From assembly GCF_019402665.1 (NCBI RefSeq), contig NZ_VSST01000021.1, forward strand, positions 44,145 through 108,144: a DNA stretch of 64,000 bases. The letters run 5' to 3'. How positions within the stretch are numbered: the first letter of the stretch is position 1; every line of letters starts with the position of its first letter. Positions 24,092 through 32,135 of this stretch are shown piece by piece. Both the position numbers and the translations under genes were made by a program. The notes under the pieces are model-generated. The model was not told the DNA's origin. It did not search any database and was given only the letters and a program-made list of their open reading frames with translations. This DNA comes from Bradyrhizobium canariense. GTDB lineage: Bacteria; Pseudomonadota; Alphaproteobacteria; Rhizobiales; Xanthobacteraceae.

Positions 24092-24685
24092 TCAGCCGTG
24101 CTTGATGAGATTGTGGACCATCAAAGGACCGCCAAACTGCGCAAGCCGCCCGTCTGCGAGCTTGCCGAGATCAAGTCCGGAGAATCCAAGCTTCTCGGCG
24201 AGCGTCGCGACTTCGGCAGTAGCCGCCGCATCGTTGCCTGAAAGAAACACGACGCGATGTCCGCCGTCCTTTGCAGGATCGCTGGCCAGCACAGCCGCTG
24301 GCAGGGTGTTGAATGCCTTGACGACGCGCGCCCCAGCGACCAAACCGGCGACGACATCCGTCGACAGCCGTCCGCCGAGATCTTTTGGCGTAAAGCCGGG
24401 AAAGTCGATCGCATTAGTCGCGTCGACGACGATGCGCCCGTTCCACGCCGGGGCATCGCGAACGGTCTCCGGCACGCTTCCGAATGGAACGGCCAGGATG
24501 ACGAGATCGGCCTTGACGGCCTCCTGGACCGAAGCCGCCTTGATATTCTTGCCGAGGGCGCCGACGAATTCCGCCAGCGACGCAGGACCACGGCTGTTGG
24601 CGACCAGAACGTCGACGTCGTTGCGGGCGAATTGAGTGGCGAGCGCGGTGCCGATGGCGCCGGAGCCGATGATCGCGTAGGTCAT
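24092..24685 (-). CDS. NADPH-dependent F420 reductase-like NADP-binding protein
   Basis: A 197-residue protein of the F420-dependent NADP oxidoreductase/ProC-like fold. The dinucleotide loop is YAIIGSGAIGTALATQFARNDVDVLVANSRGP at residues 3-34, and later motifs are DLVILAVPFGSVPET, VVDATNAIDFPGF and GARVVKAFNTLPA. Proteobacteria of this type generally lack a large F420 pool, so the real substrate is uncertain; many such homologues act in redox stress. AAAGGA precedes the ATG. It lies 75 bp downstream of the pirin gene on the same strand and may share its transcript. Confidence 0.88.
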   Translation of the reverse strand: MTYAIIGSGAIGTALATQFARNDVDVLVANSRGPASLAEFVGALGKNIKAASVQEAVKADLVILAVPFGSVPETVRDAPAWNGRIVVDATNAIDFPGFTPKDLGGRLSTDVVAGLVAGARVVKAFNTLPAAVLASDPAKDGGHRVVFLSGNDAAATAEVATLAEKLGFSGLDLGKLADGRLAQFGGPLMVHNLIKHG

Positions 24686-24760
24686 GGTACGATTCCTTTG
24701 CTGGTACTGTGGAGGGATGAAGTTCTGATCGCGCCGACGACAGGCGCTTCAGTGGCGCCA

Positions 24761-25672
24761 TCACGCCGCCCGGAAGAAGCGGGCGTCGGGAAGAGGAGTG
24801 AATTCGGTCTCGCCCGGCATGCCCGGGAAGCGGCGATCACGCCAGTCTCGCGCGGCCTGCGCGATGCGTTCCTCGCTGCTGGAGACAAAATTCCAGTAGA
24901 TGTGGCGTTGTTCGCCGAGCGGCTCTCCGCCGAGCACCATGAGACGGGCGGCACCCGATGCGCGCAGCACAATCTCCGCGCCCGGCTTGAACACGACCAA
25001 CTGGTCCTCGCCGAAAGTGACTGTCTGGCCCACAATCTCGATTGCGCCGCTCACGACGTAAACCGCACGCTCCACGTGTTCGGCGCTGATGGCAAAGCTC
25101 GCACCATCGTCCACTGCAACGTCCGCATTGAACAGGTCGGAGAAGGTGCGCGTCGGCGAACGGAGACCGTGCAGTGAACCCGCGATCAGTCTAAGCGTCG
25201 CGCCTTCACCCTCCATCTCTGGGATATCGGCGGCGGCGAGGTGCTGGAAGCCGGGTTTTGTCTCCTCATGCCGGAGCGGCAAAGCAATCCAGCTCTGAAA
25301 GCCGAAAACCGTCCCTCCGCTTGCGCGCACCCGATCGCCGCTTCGTTCCGAGTGAACGATGCCCCGCCCGGCCGTCATCAGATTGACCTCGCCCGGGCTG
25401 ATCGTCTGGACATAACCTTCGCTGTCGCGATGGACGATCTCGCCATGGATCAGGTAGGTCAGCGTGGAGAGGCCGATATGCGGATGGGACCGCGAATCCA
25501 GGCCCTCTCCGGCGCCGAAGGTGACCGGACCGAAGCTATCGAGGAAGATGAATGGACCGACCATCCGGCGTTGCGCCGAAGGCAACGCTCGTCGCACCTG
25601 AAAACCGTCGCCCAGATCACGGACGTTCGGAAGCAAGACTTGCTCGACTTCGGCTGAGTTGAATAAGGTCAT
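24761..25672 (-). CDS. Pirin family protein (bicupin)
   Basis: About 303 residues with two cupin domains. The N-terminal pirin motif is GPFIFLDSFGPVTFGAGEGLDSRSHPHIGLSTLTYLIHGEIVHRDSEG near residues 24-71, containing the metal histidines, followed by TAGRGIVHSERS near 85-96. The C-terminal domain ends with GGEPLGEQRHIYWNFVSSSEERIAQA, typical of the family. Some pirins have quercetinase activity. The start at 25672 has GAGGAGG upstream; a 14-residue-longer ORF is not supported. It is divergent from the LysR gene, with an 18-bp inverted repeat between them, so LysR control is likely. Confidence 0.92.
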   Translation of the reverse strand: MTLFNSAEVEQVLLPNVRDLGDGFQVRRALPSAQRRMVGPFIFLDSFGPVTFGAGEGLDSRSHPHIGLSTLTYLIHGEIVHRDSEGYVQTISPGEVNLMTAGRGIVHSERSGDRVRASGGTVFGFQSWIALPLRHEETKPGFQHLAAADIPEMEGEGATLRLIAGSLHGLRSPTRTFSDLFNADVAVDDGASFAISAEHVERAVYVVSGAIEIVGQTVTFGEDQLVVFKPGAEIVLRASGAARLMVLGGEPLGEQRHIYWNFVSSSEERIAQAARDWRDRRFPGMPGETEFTPLPDARFFRAA

Positions 25673-25719
25673 GGTCGCCTCCTCGAAAGCATCAACGCTT
25701 TCAGCGACCACCATCTATG

Positions 25720-25737
25720 TCGATAGCCTTATCGACG
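25720..25737. promoter_or_regulatory. Inverted repeat between pirin and LysR genes
   Basis: GTCGATA (25720-25726) and TATCGAC (25731-25737) are perfect 7-bp arms with a 4-bp spacer. They contain a LysR-style T-N(n)-A dyad and lie between divergent genes, the classic position for a LysR operator. Confidence 0.55.
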
Positions 25738-25778
25738 AAACTGGCATAATCTAGATAGATGCGTTCGAGGAAATCGAT

Positions 25779-26768
25779 ATGGCCTCAGATCTGGGTACGC
25801 CGACACTTGACCAATTGAGAGTCTTCCTGACCGTCGTCGATGTCGGCAGCTTTGCGGGGGCCGCTCGAAAGCTCAACCGCGCGACTTCGGTGATCAGCTA
25901 TTCGATCTCCAATCTCGAGGCGCAGCTCGGCGTCACGCTGTTCGATCGGGAATCAACGAGAAAGCCGCAATTGACCGAGCCCGGCCGCACGGTGCTTGCG
26001 GATGCCCGGACTGTTTCCCATGGCATCGACGGGCTTCGTGCGAAAGTGCAGGGCCTCCTTCAAGGCCTCGAGCCCGAAGTCCATCTCGCGCTTGACGTGA
26101 TGCTGCCGACCGCGCGCATCGCCGATGCATTGAAGGCGTTCCGTTCGGAGTTTCCGACCGTCCCGTTGCGCCTACACATGGAAGCGTTGGGCGGGGTAAC
26201 TCAGCTGCTGCTCGATCGAGTCGTGACGATCGGCGTGAGCGGACCACTGCCCGGCAACGCGGGCGTGCCCGGTATCGAGCGCATGGGTATTGGTGACGTC
26301 GCTCTGGTCCCCGTCGCATCTCCGGATCACCCGCTGGCGCGCGCCGGCAAGAACAAGCCTGGAGCGGGACGCGATCATATTCAGCTGGTATTGACGGACC
26401 GCTCGCCGCTCACGGGCAACACCGACTTCGCCGTGGTCAGTCCGCGGACCTGGCGCCTCGCCGACCTCGGATCCAAACATATGCTGCTGAAAGAGGGGAT
26501 CGGCTGGGGAAACATGCCGATACCGATGGTGCAGGAAGATCTCGATTCGGGACGATTGGTTCATCTCGATTTGCCCGACGCCAAGGGTGGCATTTACAGC
26601 CTCGAGGCCATCTATCGCGCCGATACGCCACCAGGGCCCGCCGCAGCCTGGCTCATCGCGCGATTCCAAAGCCAGGTTCCGGATGTAACGATAACGGCAA
26701 AACCAAACCGAGGACCTTCCAGGAAGCCCGGGAAACTGAAAAGGAGGCGTGGACGGTTAAAGTCATGA
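25779..26768 (+). CDS. LysR family transcriptional regulator
   Basis: A 329-residue LysR-type regulator. The N-terminal winged helix-turn-helix is LDQLRVFLTVVDVGSFAGAARKLNRATSVISYSISNLEAQLGVTLFDRES at residues 8-57, and the rest is the periplasmic-binding-like effector domain (LRLHMEALGGVTQLLLDRVVTIGVSGPLP near 130-160). A basic tail rich in K, R and P follows the domain. It is divergent from the pirin gene. Similar LysR-pirin-DoxX sets are widespread in proteobacteria and usually linked to redox or quinone-type stress; the effector here is unknown. Confidence 0.93.
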   Translation: MASDLGTPTLDQLRVFLTVVDVGSFAGAARKLNRATSVISYSISNLEAQLGVTLFDRESTRKPQLTEPGRTVLADARTVSHGIDGLRAKVQGLLQGLEPEVHLALDVMLPTARIADALKAFRSEFPTVPLRLHMEALGGVTQLLLDRVVTIGVSGPLPGNAGVPGIERMGIGDVALVPVASPDHPLARAGKNKPGAGRDHIQLVLTDRSPLTGNTDFAVVSPRTWRLADLGSKHMLLKEGIGWGNMPIPMVQEDLDSGRLVHLDLPDAKGGIYSLEAIYRADTPPGPAAAWLIARFQSQVPDVTITAKPNRGPSRKPGKLKRRRGRLKS

Positions 26769-26824
26769 TGAAGCGTTACTTCGCTGATGCTCCATGAAGA
26801 AGATACCACGAACCGAACTCTCTA

Positions 26825-26861
26825 TTCGATAAATTCGAACATATCCTTCGATACTATTCGA
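26825..26861. promoter_or_regulatory. Cluster of TTCGA elements upstream of the DoxX gene
   Basis: TTCGATAAATTCGAA at 26825-26839 has 5-bp inverted arms, and TTCGATACTATTCGA at 26847-26861 repeats TTCGA with a similar spacing. The cluster lies about 90 bp upstream of the likely DoxX start, and similar elements occur upstream of wrbA and at 27693. The binding factor is unknown. Confidence 0.35.
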
Positions 26862-26948
26862 CTATTCCGGGATGAGCGGGATTGGCAAACCTTCAAGCAT
26901 TCACGGCCTTCCATGGTGGATGGCCTGCATGCAGCAAGGAAAACTATC

Positions 26949-27386
26949 GTGTCCCAATATGCCAGTGTTTCTCAGAACGACATTTCCGACGTTGATTCGA
27001 GCGTCTCTCTCGCCGTTGTGTCGCTGATCGGGCGGGTTCTGCTCAGCGCAATCTATCTGCTCTCCGGGCTATCGAAACTCGCCGCGCCGGCCGCTACAAT
27101 CGGCTATATCACGTCCGCTGGCCTTCCTTTTGCCCCGCTTGGACTTGCCATTGCCGTGGGGGTCGAGATCCTCGGCGGCACAGCGTTGATCCTCGGCTAT
27201 CGAACGCGCATCGTCGCGGCGATTCTGGCGATTTTCACCGTGGCGACGGCATTCGGCTTCCACAGCAATCTGGCCGACCAAGGCCAGTTCATCCAGTTCT
27301 TCAAGAATATCGCAATGACAGGCGGTCTTCTGCAGGTCGTCGCATTCGGTGCCGGGCGGTTTGGGCTCGACGCTCGAAGCACTTGA
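26949..27386 (+). CDS. DoxX family integral membrane protein
   Basis: About 145 residues with four hydrophobic segments: SLIGRVLLSAIYLLSGLSKLAAPAATIGYI, PLGLAIAVGVEILGGTALILG, IVAAILAIFTVATAFGFH, and the final GGLLQVVAFGAGRFGLD. GRVLLSAIYLLSGLSKL is diagnostic of DoxX. I place the start at the GTG 26949, which has AAGGA 9 bases upstream; the longer ORF from 26787 would add 54 hydrophilic residues that do not look like protein. DoxX proteins are often part of membrane redox-stress systems. It follows the LysR gene by 180 bp. Confidence 0.85.
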   Translation: MSQYASVSQNDISDVDSSVSLAVVSLIGRVLLSAIYLLSGLSKLAAPAATIGYITSAGLPFAPLGLAIAVGVEILGGTALILGYRTRIVAAILAIFTVATAFGFHSNLADQGQFIQFFKNIAMTGGLLQVVAFGAGRFGLDARST

Positions 27387-27853
27387 TTGATACGTGGGAG
27401 CGGAGCGAACGACGCTCCCTCCCGCCTCTCTCGCGCTTCAAATCAAGCTGATCTCCAGCATTGAAGCGACTGCATATGAACGTTCGCTCTCGGACCATGG
27501 CCCGATCTGCGGCCGGTTTGTCGATCGTGCAGCCGGTCGAAGTCGCCGCAGCTCTGTTCGGCGCATCTACGGAGAGTAGCGCGCGCTTCGAACGATAGAG
27601 TCGCTTTTCCGACGCATTGGTCACGTGAAGACGGGCGACCGATGGCCAACGCTCGATAAGCTCTGTGCTTCAGCCCGACGAAGACGTTCGATTTATTCGA
27701 CCCTGGTCATCGAATAATCGGGATGTTCCGATCGGTCCAGCAATGGGACCTTACTCGTGCTGCCAGACTCACATGACGGTGTCGCCGCTGAACCAAGGTT
27801 AACCGGTATGACGACGCCCCGGCCGAAGACTCCGATCGCCGACGCTAACAGAA
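27387..27853. other. Non-coding stretch between DoxX and the IS21 relic
   Basis: No gene is supported in these 467 bases. They hold a GC-rich stem-loop right after DoxX (GGGAGCG 27397-27403 with CGCTCCC 27414-27420, no T tract) and an inverted repeat at 27693-27717. The stretch ends at the inferred IS21-type terminus. Confidence 0.5.
27693..27717. repeat. Inverted repeat TTATTCGA / TCGAATAA
   Basis: TTATTCGA (27693-27700) and TCGAATAA (27710-27717) are perfect 8-bp arms separated by 9 bp. No intact gene lies immediately beside it. The TCGAATA element matches the one upstream of wrbA, so this may be an orphan operator left by a deleted gene. Confidence 0.4.
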
Positions 27854-28157
27854 TGTCAATCGGCGTTCGACTGGGACCCCCTATCGGCATCCAAAAGGGA
27901 CCCTTTGATCGGCGTGCTCTGCTGGTAGCGCTCGGGTCGTCGGAGCTGGTCGGGGTTGCGGAGACGGCGCGAGCGCGGGTTGTTTGAACATCGTCGCGGC
28001 TTTTTTCGCCAGCTGTCGTTGCCGGTCTCGACGATGTCGCAGTGATGGGTCAATCGGTCGAGTAGCGCGGTGGTCATTTTGGCATCGCCGAACACGCTGG
28101 GCCATTCGCCGAACGCAAGATTGGTGGTGACAATGATCGAGGTGCGCTCGTACCTCG
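27854..28157 (-). mobile_element. IS21-family relic: 3' end of istB plus terminal repeats
   Basis: The minus strand encodes the end of an IstB-type ATPase: [23 protein letters not shown], then [24 protein letters not shown]. This is the conserved C-terminal part of IS21 helper proteins. Downstream are repeated GGGACCC/ATCGGC elements typical of the multiple terminal repeats of this family, and TGTCAATCGGCG at 27854 looks like the element's end. The transposase istA and most of istB are missing, so the element is dead. It directly abuts a truncated cyclase gene. Confidence 0.75.
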
Positions 28158-28650
28158 ACGCCCTTGAAGCGCGCCACGTCGAGCAGCACGGCACGACCGG
28201 CCATCTTGTCGCGGACGTGCTCGATACCGAGCTTCTTCGCACCGCGCGCATCGACGAGTTTGGCGTCATAGCCATTGTACATCTTGTCATCGAGAACAAT
28301 GTGGCAAAGCGCATCCCACTGCGTCGACGCCTGACACGGCATGTTGATCGCATCGTCCGCGTAACGGAGATACGGCGATGGGACATCCTGATTGCCTGCC
28401 GCGGCGTCAGTGCCGGTCGCCAGCATGGTGTGGATCGGATTCCAACGGCCGCCGAACAGGCCCGATTGAATAGGCTCCTTCAGGGACAGGCCGAGCGAGA
28501 AGACCTTGCCCTTCTTGATCAGCTTCCCCGCGTTGATGAGGTCCTCGGGGCTCACATTGTGAGCGTGCCGATCTGGTCGTCTGCGCCCCAACGCCCCCAG
28601 TTCGAGAGCTTCTTGGCGGCTTCGTAGATGGCGGCTCTGTCGACTCTCAT
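28157..28650 (-). pseudogene. Truncated, frameshifted cyclase-family (kynurenine formamidase-like) gene
   Basis: The first frame begins MRVDRAAIYEAAKKLSNWGR and runs to DDQIGTL at about 28560. After a one-base shift the second frame continues NVSPEDLINAGKLIKKGKVFSLGLSL, then [17 protein letters not shown] and [15 protein letters not shown]. This is the N-terminal half of a metal-dependent cyclase-family hydrolase (H-x-G-T-H region altered: QWDALCHI). At about 28157 it is cut and joined to istB sequence. It lies 73 bp after livF, so it was once the last gene of that operon and may have acted on the transported compound. Confidence 0.75.
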
Positions 28651-28723
28651 AATGATGCTTTCGTGGTTTATGCATCGAACGATAACTTGGATGGCGAGCG
28701 ACTGCATCACCAGCCCTCTCCCG

Positions 28724-29428
28724 CTAGACCGAGCAGTAACGCTCCTTGATCTCGTCGTCGGCCAGCAACGCGGCGGCGGTGGCGTGATGCACGACTGCGC
28801 CTTGATCCAGTACGTAGGCGCGATCGGCGACATCAAGCGCCAGTTCCACGTTCTGCTCCACAAGCAGAAGCGTCGTTCCCTCCGACTTCATCTTGCGGAA
28901 CAACTCGAACATCTCATCGACAAGCACCGGCATGATACCTTCCGAAGGCTCATCGAGCATAATGAGATCCGGCTTCGCGATCATGGCGCGCGCGATGGCA
29001 AGCATCTGTTGCTCGCCGCCGGACATGGTAACGGCTTCCTGATCCAGCCGCTCCGCCAGACGCGGAAAGATCTCGGCAATTTGTGCGATGCGCCGAACCT
29101 CGTCTTTCTTGTCAGGCGATGCGACGAGGCCAAGCCGCAGATTCTCGCGCACCGTCAATCCCTGCACGATGCGGCGCTCTTCCGGTACGTACGCCAGACC
29201 TAAGGCAAAGCGGACGTGAGCAGGTTGGCCCAGAACTTCCTTGCCCTTGAAAGTCACCGAACCTCGCGTCTTGTCGAGCAAACCAATGATCGATTTCAAG
29301 GTCGTGGTCTTTCCGGCGCCGTTGCGGCCGATGAGGCAGACAATCTCGCCCTTGTTCACTTCAAGGCGGATGTCCTGAAGCACATGGCTCGCGCCATACC
29401 AGGAATTGAGTTTCTCGACACGCAGCAT
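28724..29428 (-). CDS. livF: Branched-chain amino acid-type ABC transporter ATP-binding protein LivF (second system)
   Basis: About 234 residues. Walker A GRNGAGKTT near residues 34-42, LAYVPEERRIVQGLTVRENL near 85-105, signature MSGGEQQMLAIARAM near 137-151, Walker B LIMLDEPSEGIMP near 157-169 and LLVEQN near 189. I place the start at the ATG 29428, 4 bp after the livG stop; the longer ORF to 29545 only overlaps livG. It is the last intact gene of the operon that begins with the Tat-exported binding protein at 33389. A broken cyclase gene follows. Confidence 0.93.
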   Translation of the reverse strand: MLRVEKLNSWYGASHVLQDIRLEVNKGEIVCLIGRNGAGKTTTLKSIIGLLDKTRGSVTFKGKEVLGQPAHVRFALGLAYVPEERRIVQGLTVRENLRLGLVASPDKKDEVRRIAQIAEIFPRLAERLDQEAVTMSGGEQQMLAIARAMIAKPDLIMLDEPSEGIMPVLVDEMFELFRKMKSEGTTLLLVEQNVELALDVADRAYVLDQGAVVHHATAAALLADDEIKERYCSV

Positions 29429-29432
29429 CGCT

Positions 29433-30203
29433 TCAGTGCTCCCGCTGGCCAAGATAGACTCGCTTGACCTGCTCATTCTGGCGGACTTCCGTCGGCGTTC
29501 CCTCCGCCAGAAGCTCCCCGTGATGAAGAACAAGGACACGGTCACTAATCCCCATCACCAGCTTCATCTTGTGTTCGACGAGAATGACCGTGCGCTCCCT
29601 GGCCAGTTTGACGATCAGATCCATCATCACCCGGGTTTCTTCCGGGCTCATGCCCGCCGTCGGTTCGTCCAGCAGCAGCAGCCGCGGATTGGCGGCCAGC
29701 GCCATTCCAATTTCGAGGGCGCGCTGTTCGCCATGAGCGAGCTCTTTTGCGAGCCGCTCGCGGCGATCCCAAAGTCCCACCAGGGCGAGCAACTCATCGG
29801 CCTTGTCCACAAGCCCCGGAAGTTTCGCTCGCGGACGCCAGATTTCATAGCGCGAGACAAAGGCTTGCAGCCCGACGCGCACATTCTCCCGCGTCGTCAA
29901 CAGCGGAAACACGTTCGTGATCTGGAAGGACTTCGCGATGCCCATATGGGCGAACTCGTGCTGCGCGACATTGGTGACATCGCGGCCTTCAAACTCGACT
30001 TTCCCGCTGGACGGCGGGAACGCGCCGGACAGCAGGTTGAAATAGGTACTTTTCCCCGCGCCGTTCGGCCCGATGATCGACGTGATCGCGTCCCGCGAGA
30101 ATTCAGCGGAGATATTGTTCAGCGCCACGAACTTGCCGAACGTCTTGCTCACGCCGCTGGTGCGCAAAATGACCTTTGATGAAATGCCTGTCAAAGTCGT
30201 CAT
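29433..30203 (-). CDS. livG: Branched-chain amino acid-type ABC transporter ATP-binding protein LivG (second system)
   Basis: A 256-residue ABC ATPase with Walker A GPNGAGKST near residues 45-53, FQITNVFPLLTTRENV near 95, the LivG-type signature LAHGEQRALEIGMAL near 155-169, Walker B LLLLDEPTAGMSP near 175-187, and C-terminal VKRVYLGQ. It overlaps the livM stop by 4 bp and precedes livF by 4 bp. It partners with LivF of the same operon. Confidence 0.93.
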   Translation of the reverse strand: MTTLTGISSKVILRTSGVSKTFGKFVALNNISAEFSRDAITSIIGPNGAGKSTYFNLLSGAFPPSSGKVEFEGRDVTNVAQHEFAHMGIAKSFQITNVFPLLTTRENVRVGLQAFVSRYEIWRPRAKLPGLVDKADELLALVGLWDRRERLAKELAHGEQRALEIGMALAANPRLLLLDEPTAGMSPEETRVMMDLIVKLARERTVILVEHKMKLVMGISDRVLVLHHGELLAEGTPTEVRQNEQVKRVYLGQREH

Positions 30204-31186
30204 GGGTTGATCCGCTTCAAGATCGTTCCCCAGATTCCAGCCGGGAAGAACAGGACGCAGATCACGAACACGGCGCCGACGATCAGTTGCCAGTGGACGG
30301 TCCAGAGCGAGACAAGGTTCTCGAGCAACAGGAAAACTGCCGCGCCGACGAACGGGCCGAAGAACGTGCCCATTCCTCCCAGCAGCGACATCATCACCAC
30401 CATGCCCGACGTCTCGATGTGCAGTATCTCAATCGGAACAACGGACAGGTGCAGCGCCATCAGCGCGCCGGCCAGGCCGCAGAATGCGCCCGACAGGATG
30501 AAAGTGATCAGCCGCGTCAGCGTCACGTTATATCCGGAAGCCCGCGCTCGCGCCTCGTTCTCCCGGACGGCTTCGATGACAGCGCCAAACGGCGATGCCA
30601 GAATCCGTGACAGCGCGAACAAAGCCAGGATGACGAACGCCGCGATGACATAATAGCGCGTCAGCGGATTAATGAAGTCGAACTGCAAGCCGAAGATGTC
30701 GATGGTCCGAACGTTGATCCCGCGCAAGCCGTTCTCGCCGCCGGTCCAGTTGATGGCCTGATAGAAAAGATAGAAAACGCATTGCGACAACGCCATCGTC
30801 ACCATGGCAAAATAGATGCCGCGGGTGCGGATCGCCAGTGCACCGATCCCGGCTGCCATGACGGCACCGCCGAGAATGCCCATCGCGGTGGCCGCATACC
30901 ACGGCCAGGCGAAATGCACGATCGCGATGCCGCAGAGATAAGCGCCCGTGCCGAACAGCGCAGCGTGTCCGAACGACAGAAGTCCAAGGTACCCGAACAG
31001 CAGATTGAAGCCAACCGCATAGAGGCCATAGATCAAGATGTTCACCGCCAGCGCGGTGAAAGGCATCACCAGCGGAAACACCAGCACAACGGTGCTTGCA
31101 AGAAAAGCGCGATGGCGCTTGGCGAATTCGAACCAAGCGGCTGATGCGACGACAGGCTGCGTGAGGGTCTGAGAAAGCTCATTCAT
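30200..31186 (-). CDS. livM: Branched-chain amino acid-type ABC transporter permease LivM (second system)
   Basis: A 328-residue permease with about ten hydrophobic segments. Characteristic parts are GFNLLFGYLGLLSFGHAALFGTGAYLCGI near residues 58-86 and the coupling loop FGAVIEAVRENEARARASGYNVTLTRLITFILSGAFCGLAGALMAL near 195-240. It begins 15 bp after livH ends and overlaps livG by 4 bp. It differs clearly from the LivM protein at 19372, so the two transporters were acquired separately rather than duplicated locally. Confidence 0.93.
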   Translation of the reverse strand: MNELSQTLTQPVVASAAWFEFAKRHRAFLASTVVLVFPLVMPFTALAVNILIYGLYAVGFNLLFGYLGLLSFGHAALFGTGAYLCGIAIVHFAWPWYAATAMGILGGAVMAAGIGALAIRTRGIYFAMVTMALSQCVFYLFYQAINWTGGENGLRGINVRTIDIFGLQFDFINPLTRYYVIAAFVILALFALSRILASPFGAVIEAVRENEARARASGYNVTLTRLITFILSGAFCGLAGALMALHLSVVPIEILHIETSGMVVMMSLLGGMGTFFGPFVGAAVFLLLENLVSLWTVHWQLIVGAVFVICVLFFPAGIWGTILKRINP

Positions 31187-31201
31187 CTTATTGTCCTTGC
31201 C

Positions 31202-32086
31202 TCAGCTCATGAGCCCGGCACGGCCGAAGAAGCCCTGCGGACGGATGAGGAGAACAATTGCCATCAGGGCAAAAATCGAAACCTTGGCCATTTCCGGTGC
31301 GAACAGCGACGTCATGCTGACCACGACACCGACCAGAAGACCGGCAATGACGGCACCCCCGATCGACCCCATGCCGCCGACAACCGTGACGACAAACGCC
31401 TCGGCCAGAATAGTTGCGCCCATTTCTGGAATGACGCCCTGCAACGGGGCGGCGAGAAGCCCCGCCAATCCCGCAATCCCGGAGCCGATCCCGAAAACGA
31501 ACAGCCAGATCCGCGATAGGTTGACACCGAGAACACGGACGATCTGAGGATCGCGCGCACCTGCGCGGATTATCAGGCCGAAGCTCGTGCGCTCGAGGAA
31601 GAGCCAGAGCCCGAGCAGGACCGCTGCCGCGATGCCGATCACGAACAACCTGTACAGCGGGAAGTAGCCGACGCCAATGTTGACCGCGCCCTGGAGAATT
31701 TCCGGGGTATCAAAAGGATAACCGCTTTTGCCGAAAGCGATGCGGATGAGTTCGACCATGACGTAGCTGAGGCCGAACGTCAGCAGCAGCGGATAATCGA
31801 TGCCGCGCCCATAGAGCGGCCGGATCAGGAATCGTTCCACGATCAGCCCGCAGGTGCCGACGATCAACGGGACGGCAAGCAGGCAAAGCCAGAAGTTGCC
31901 TCCCAACGATAGAAGAAACAATCCGACATAAGCGCCAACCATATAGAACGCGCCATGCGCGAAGTTCACCACGGTCAGCATGCCGAAAATCAGCGACAGG
32001 CCGATCGCGAACAGTACATAGATCGCACCGAGCGCGAGACCCGTGAACAACTGCAATGCGATGAGATCAAAACTCAGGGGGGGCAT
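31202..32086 (-). CDS. livH: Branched-chain amino acid-type ABC transporter permease LivH (second system)
   Basis: About 294 residues, LivH-type, with FTGLALGAIYVLFAIGLSLIFGMLTVVNFAHGAFYMVGAYVGLFLL near residues 13-58, which includes the diagnostic NFAHG, and RAGARDPQIVRVLGVNLSRIWLFVFGIGSGIAGLAG near 190-225. The start at 32086 has TGGAGG upstream; the ORF to 32182 runs through an intercistronic hairpin and is unlikely to be translated. It follows the binding-protein gene across a 49-bp gap. Confidence 0.92.
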   Translation of the reverse strand: MPPLSFDLIALQLFTGLALGAIYVLFAIGLSLIFGMLTVVNFAHGAFYMVGAYVGLFLLSLGGNFWLCLLAVPLIVGTCGLIVERFLIRPLYGRGIDYPLLLTFGLSYVMVELIRIAFGKSGYPFDTPEILQGAVNIGVGYFPLYRLFVIGIAAAVLLGLWLFLERTSFGLIIRAGARDPQIVRVLGVNLSRIWLFVFGIGSGIAGLAGLLAAPLQGVIPEMGATILAEAFVVTVVGGMGSIGGAVIAGLLVGVVVSMTSLFAPEMAKVSIFALMAIVLLIRPQGFFGRAGLMS

Positions 32087-32101
32087 GGATGCCTCCAGGA
32101 C

Positions 32102-32128
32102 GACGCGCACCCGCAACGGGTGCGCGTC
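32102..32128 (-). promoter_or_regulatory. Intercistronic hairpin between binding protein and livH
   Basis: GACGCGCACCCG (32102-32113) and CGGGTGCGCGTC (32117-32128) form a perfect 12-bp stem with a 3-nt loop, 7 bp after the binding-protein stop. No T tract follows, so it more likely protects the upstream message from 3' decay or partly attenuates transcription than ends it fully. This would keep binding protein in excess over the channel. Confidence 0.65.
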
Positions 32129-32135
32129 TGTTGGT

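Noticed and set aside
27397..27420. GGGAGCG/CGCTCCC stem-loop after DoxX as a rho-independent terminator
   Set aside because: No T tract follows; it may be a stem-loop of another kind, so I mention it only within the intergenic entry.
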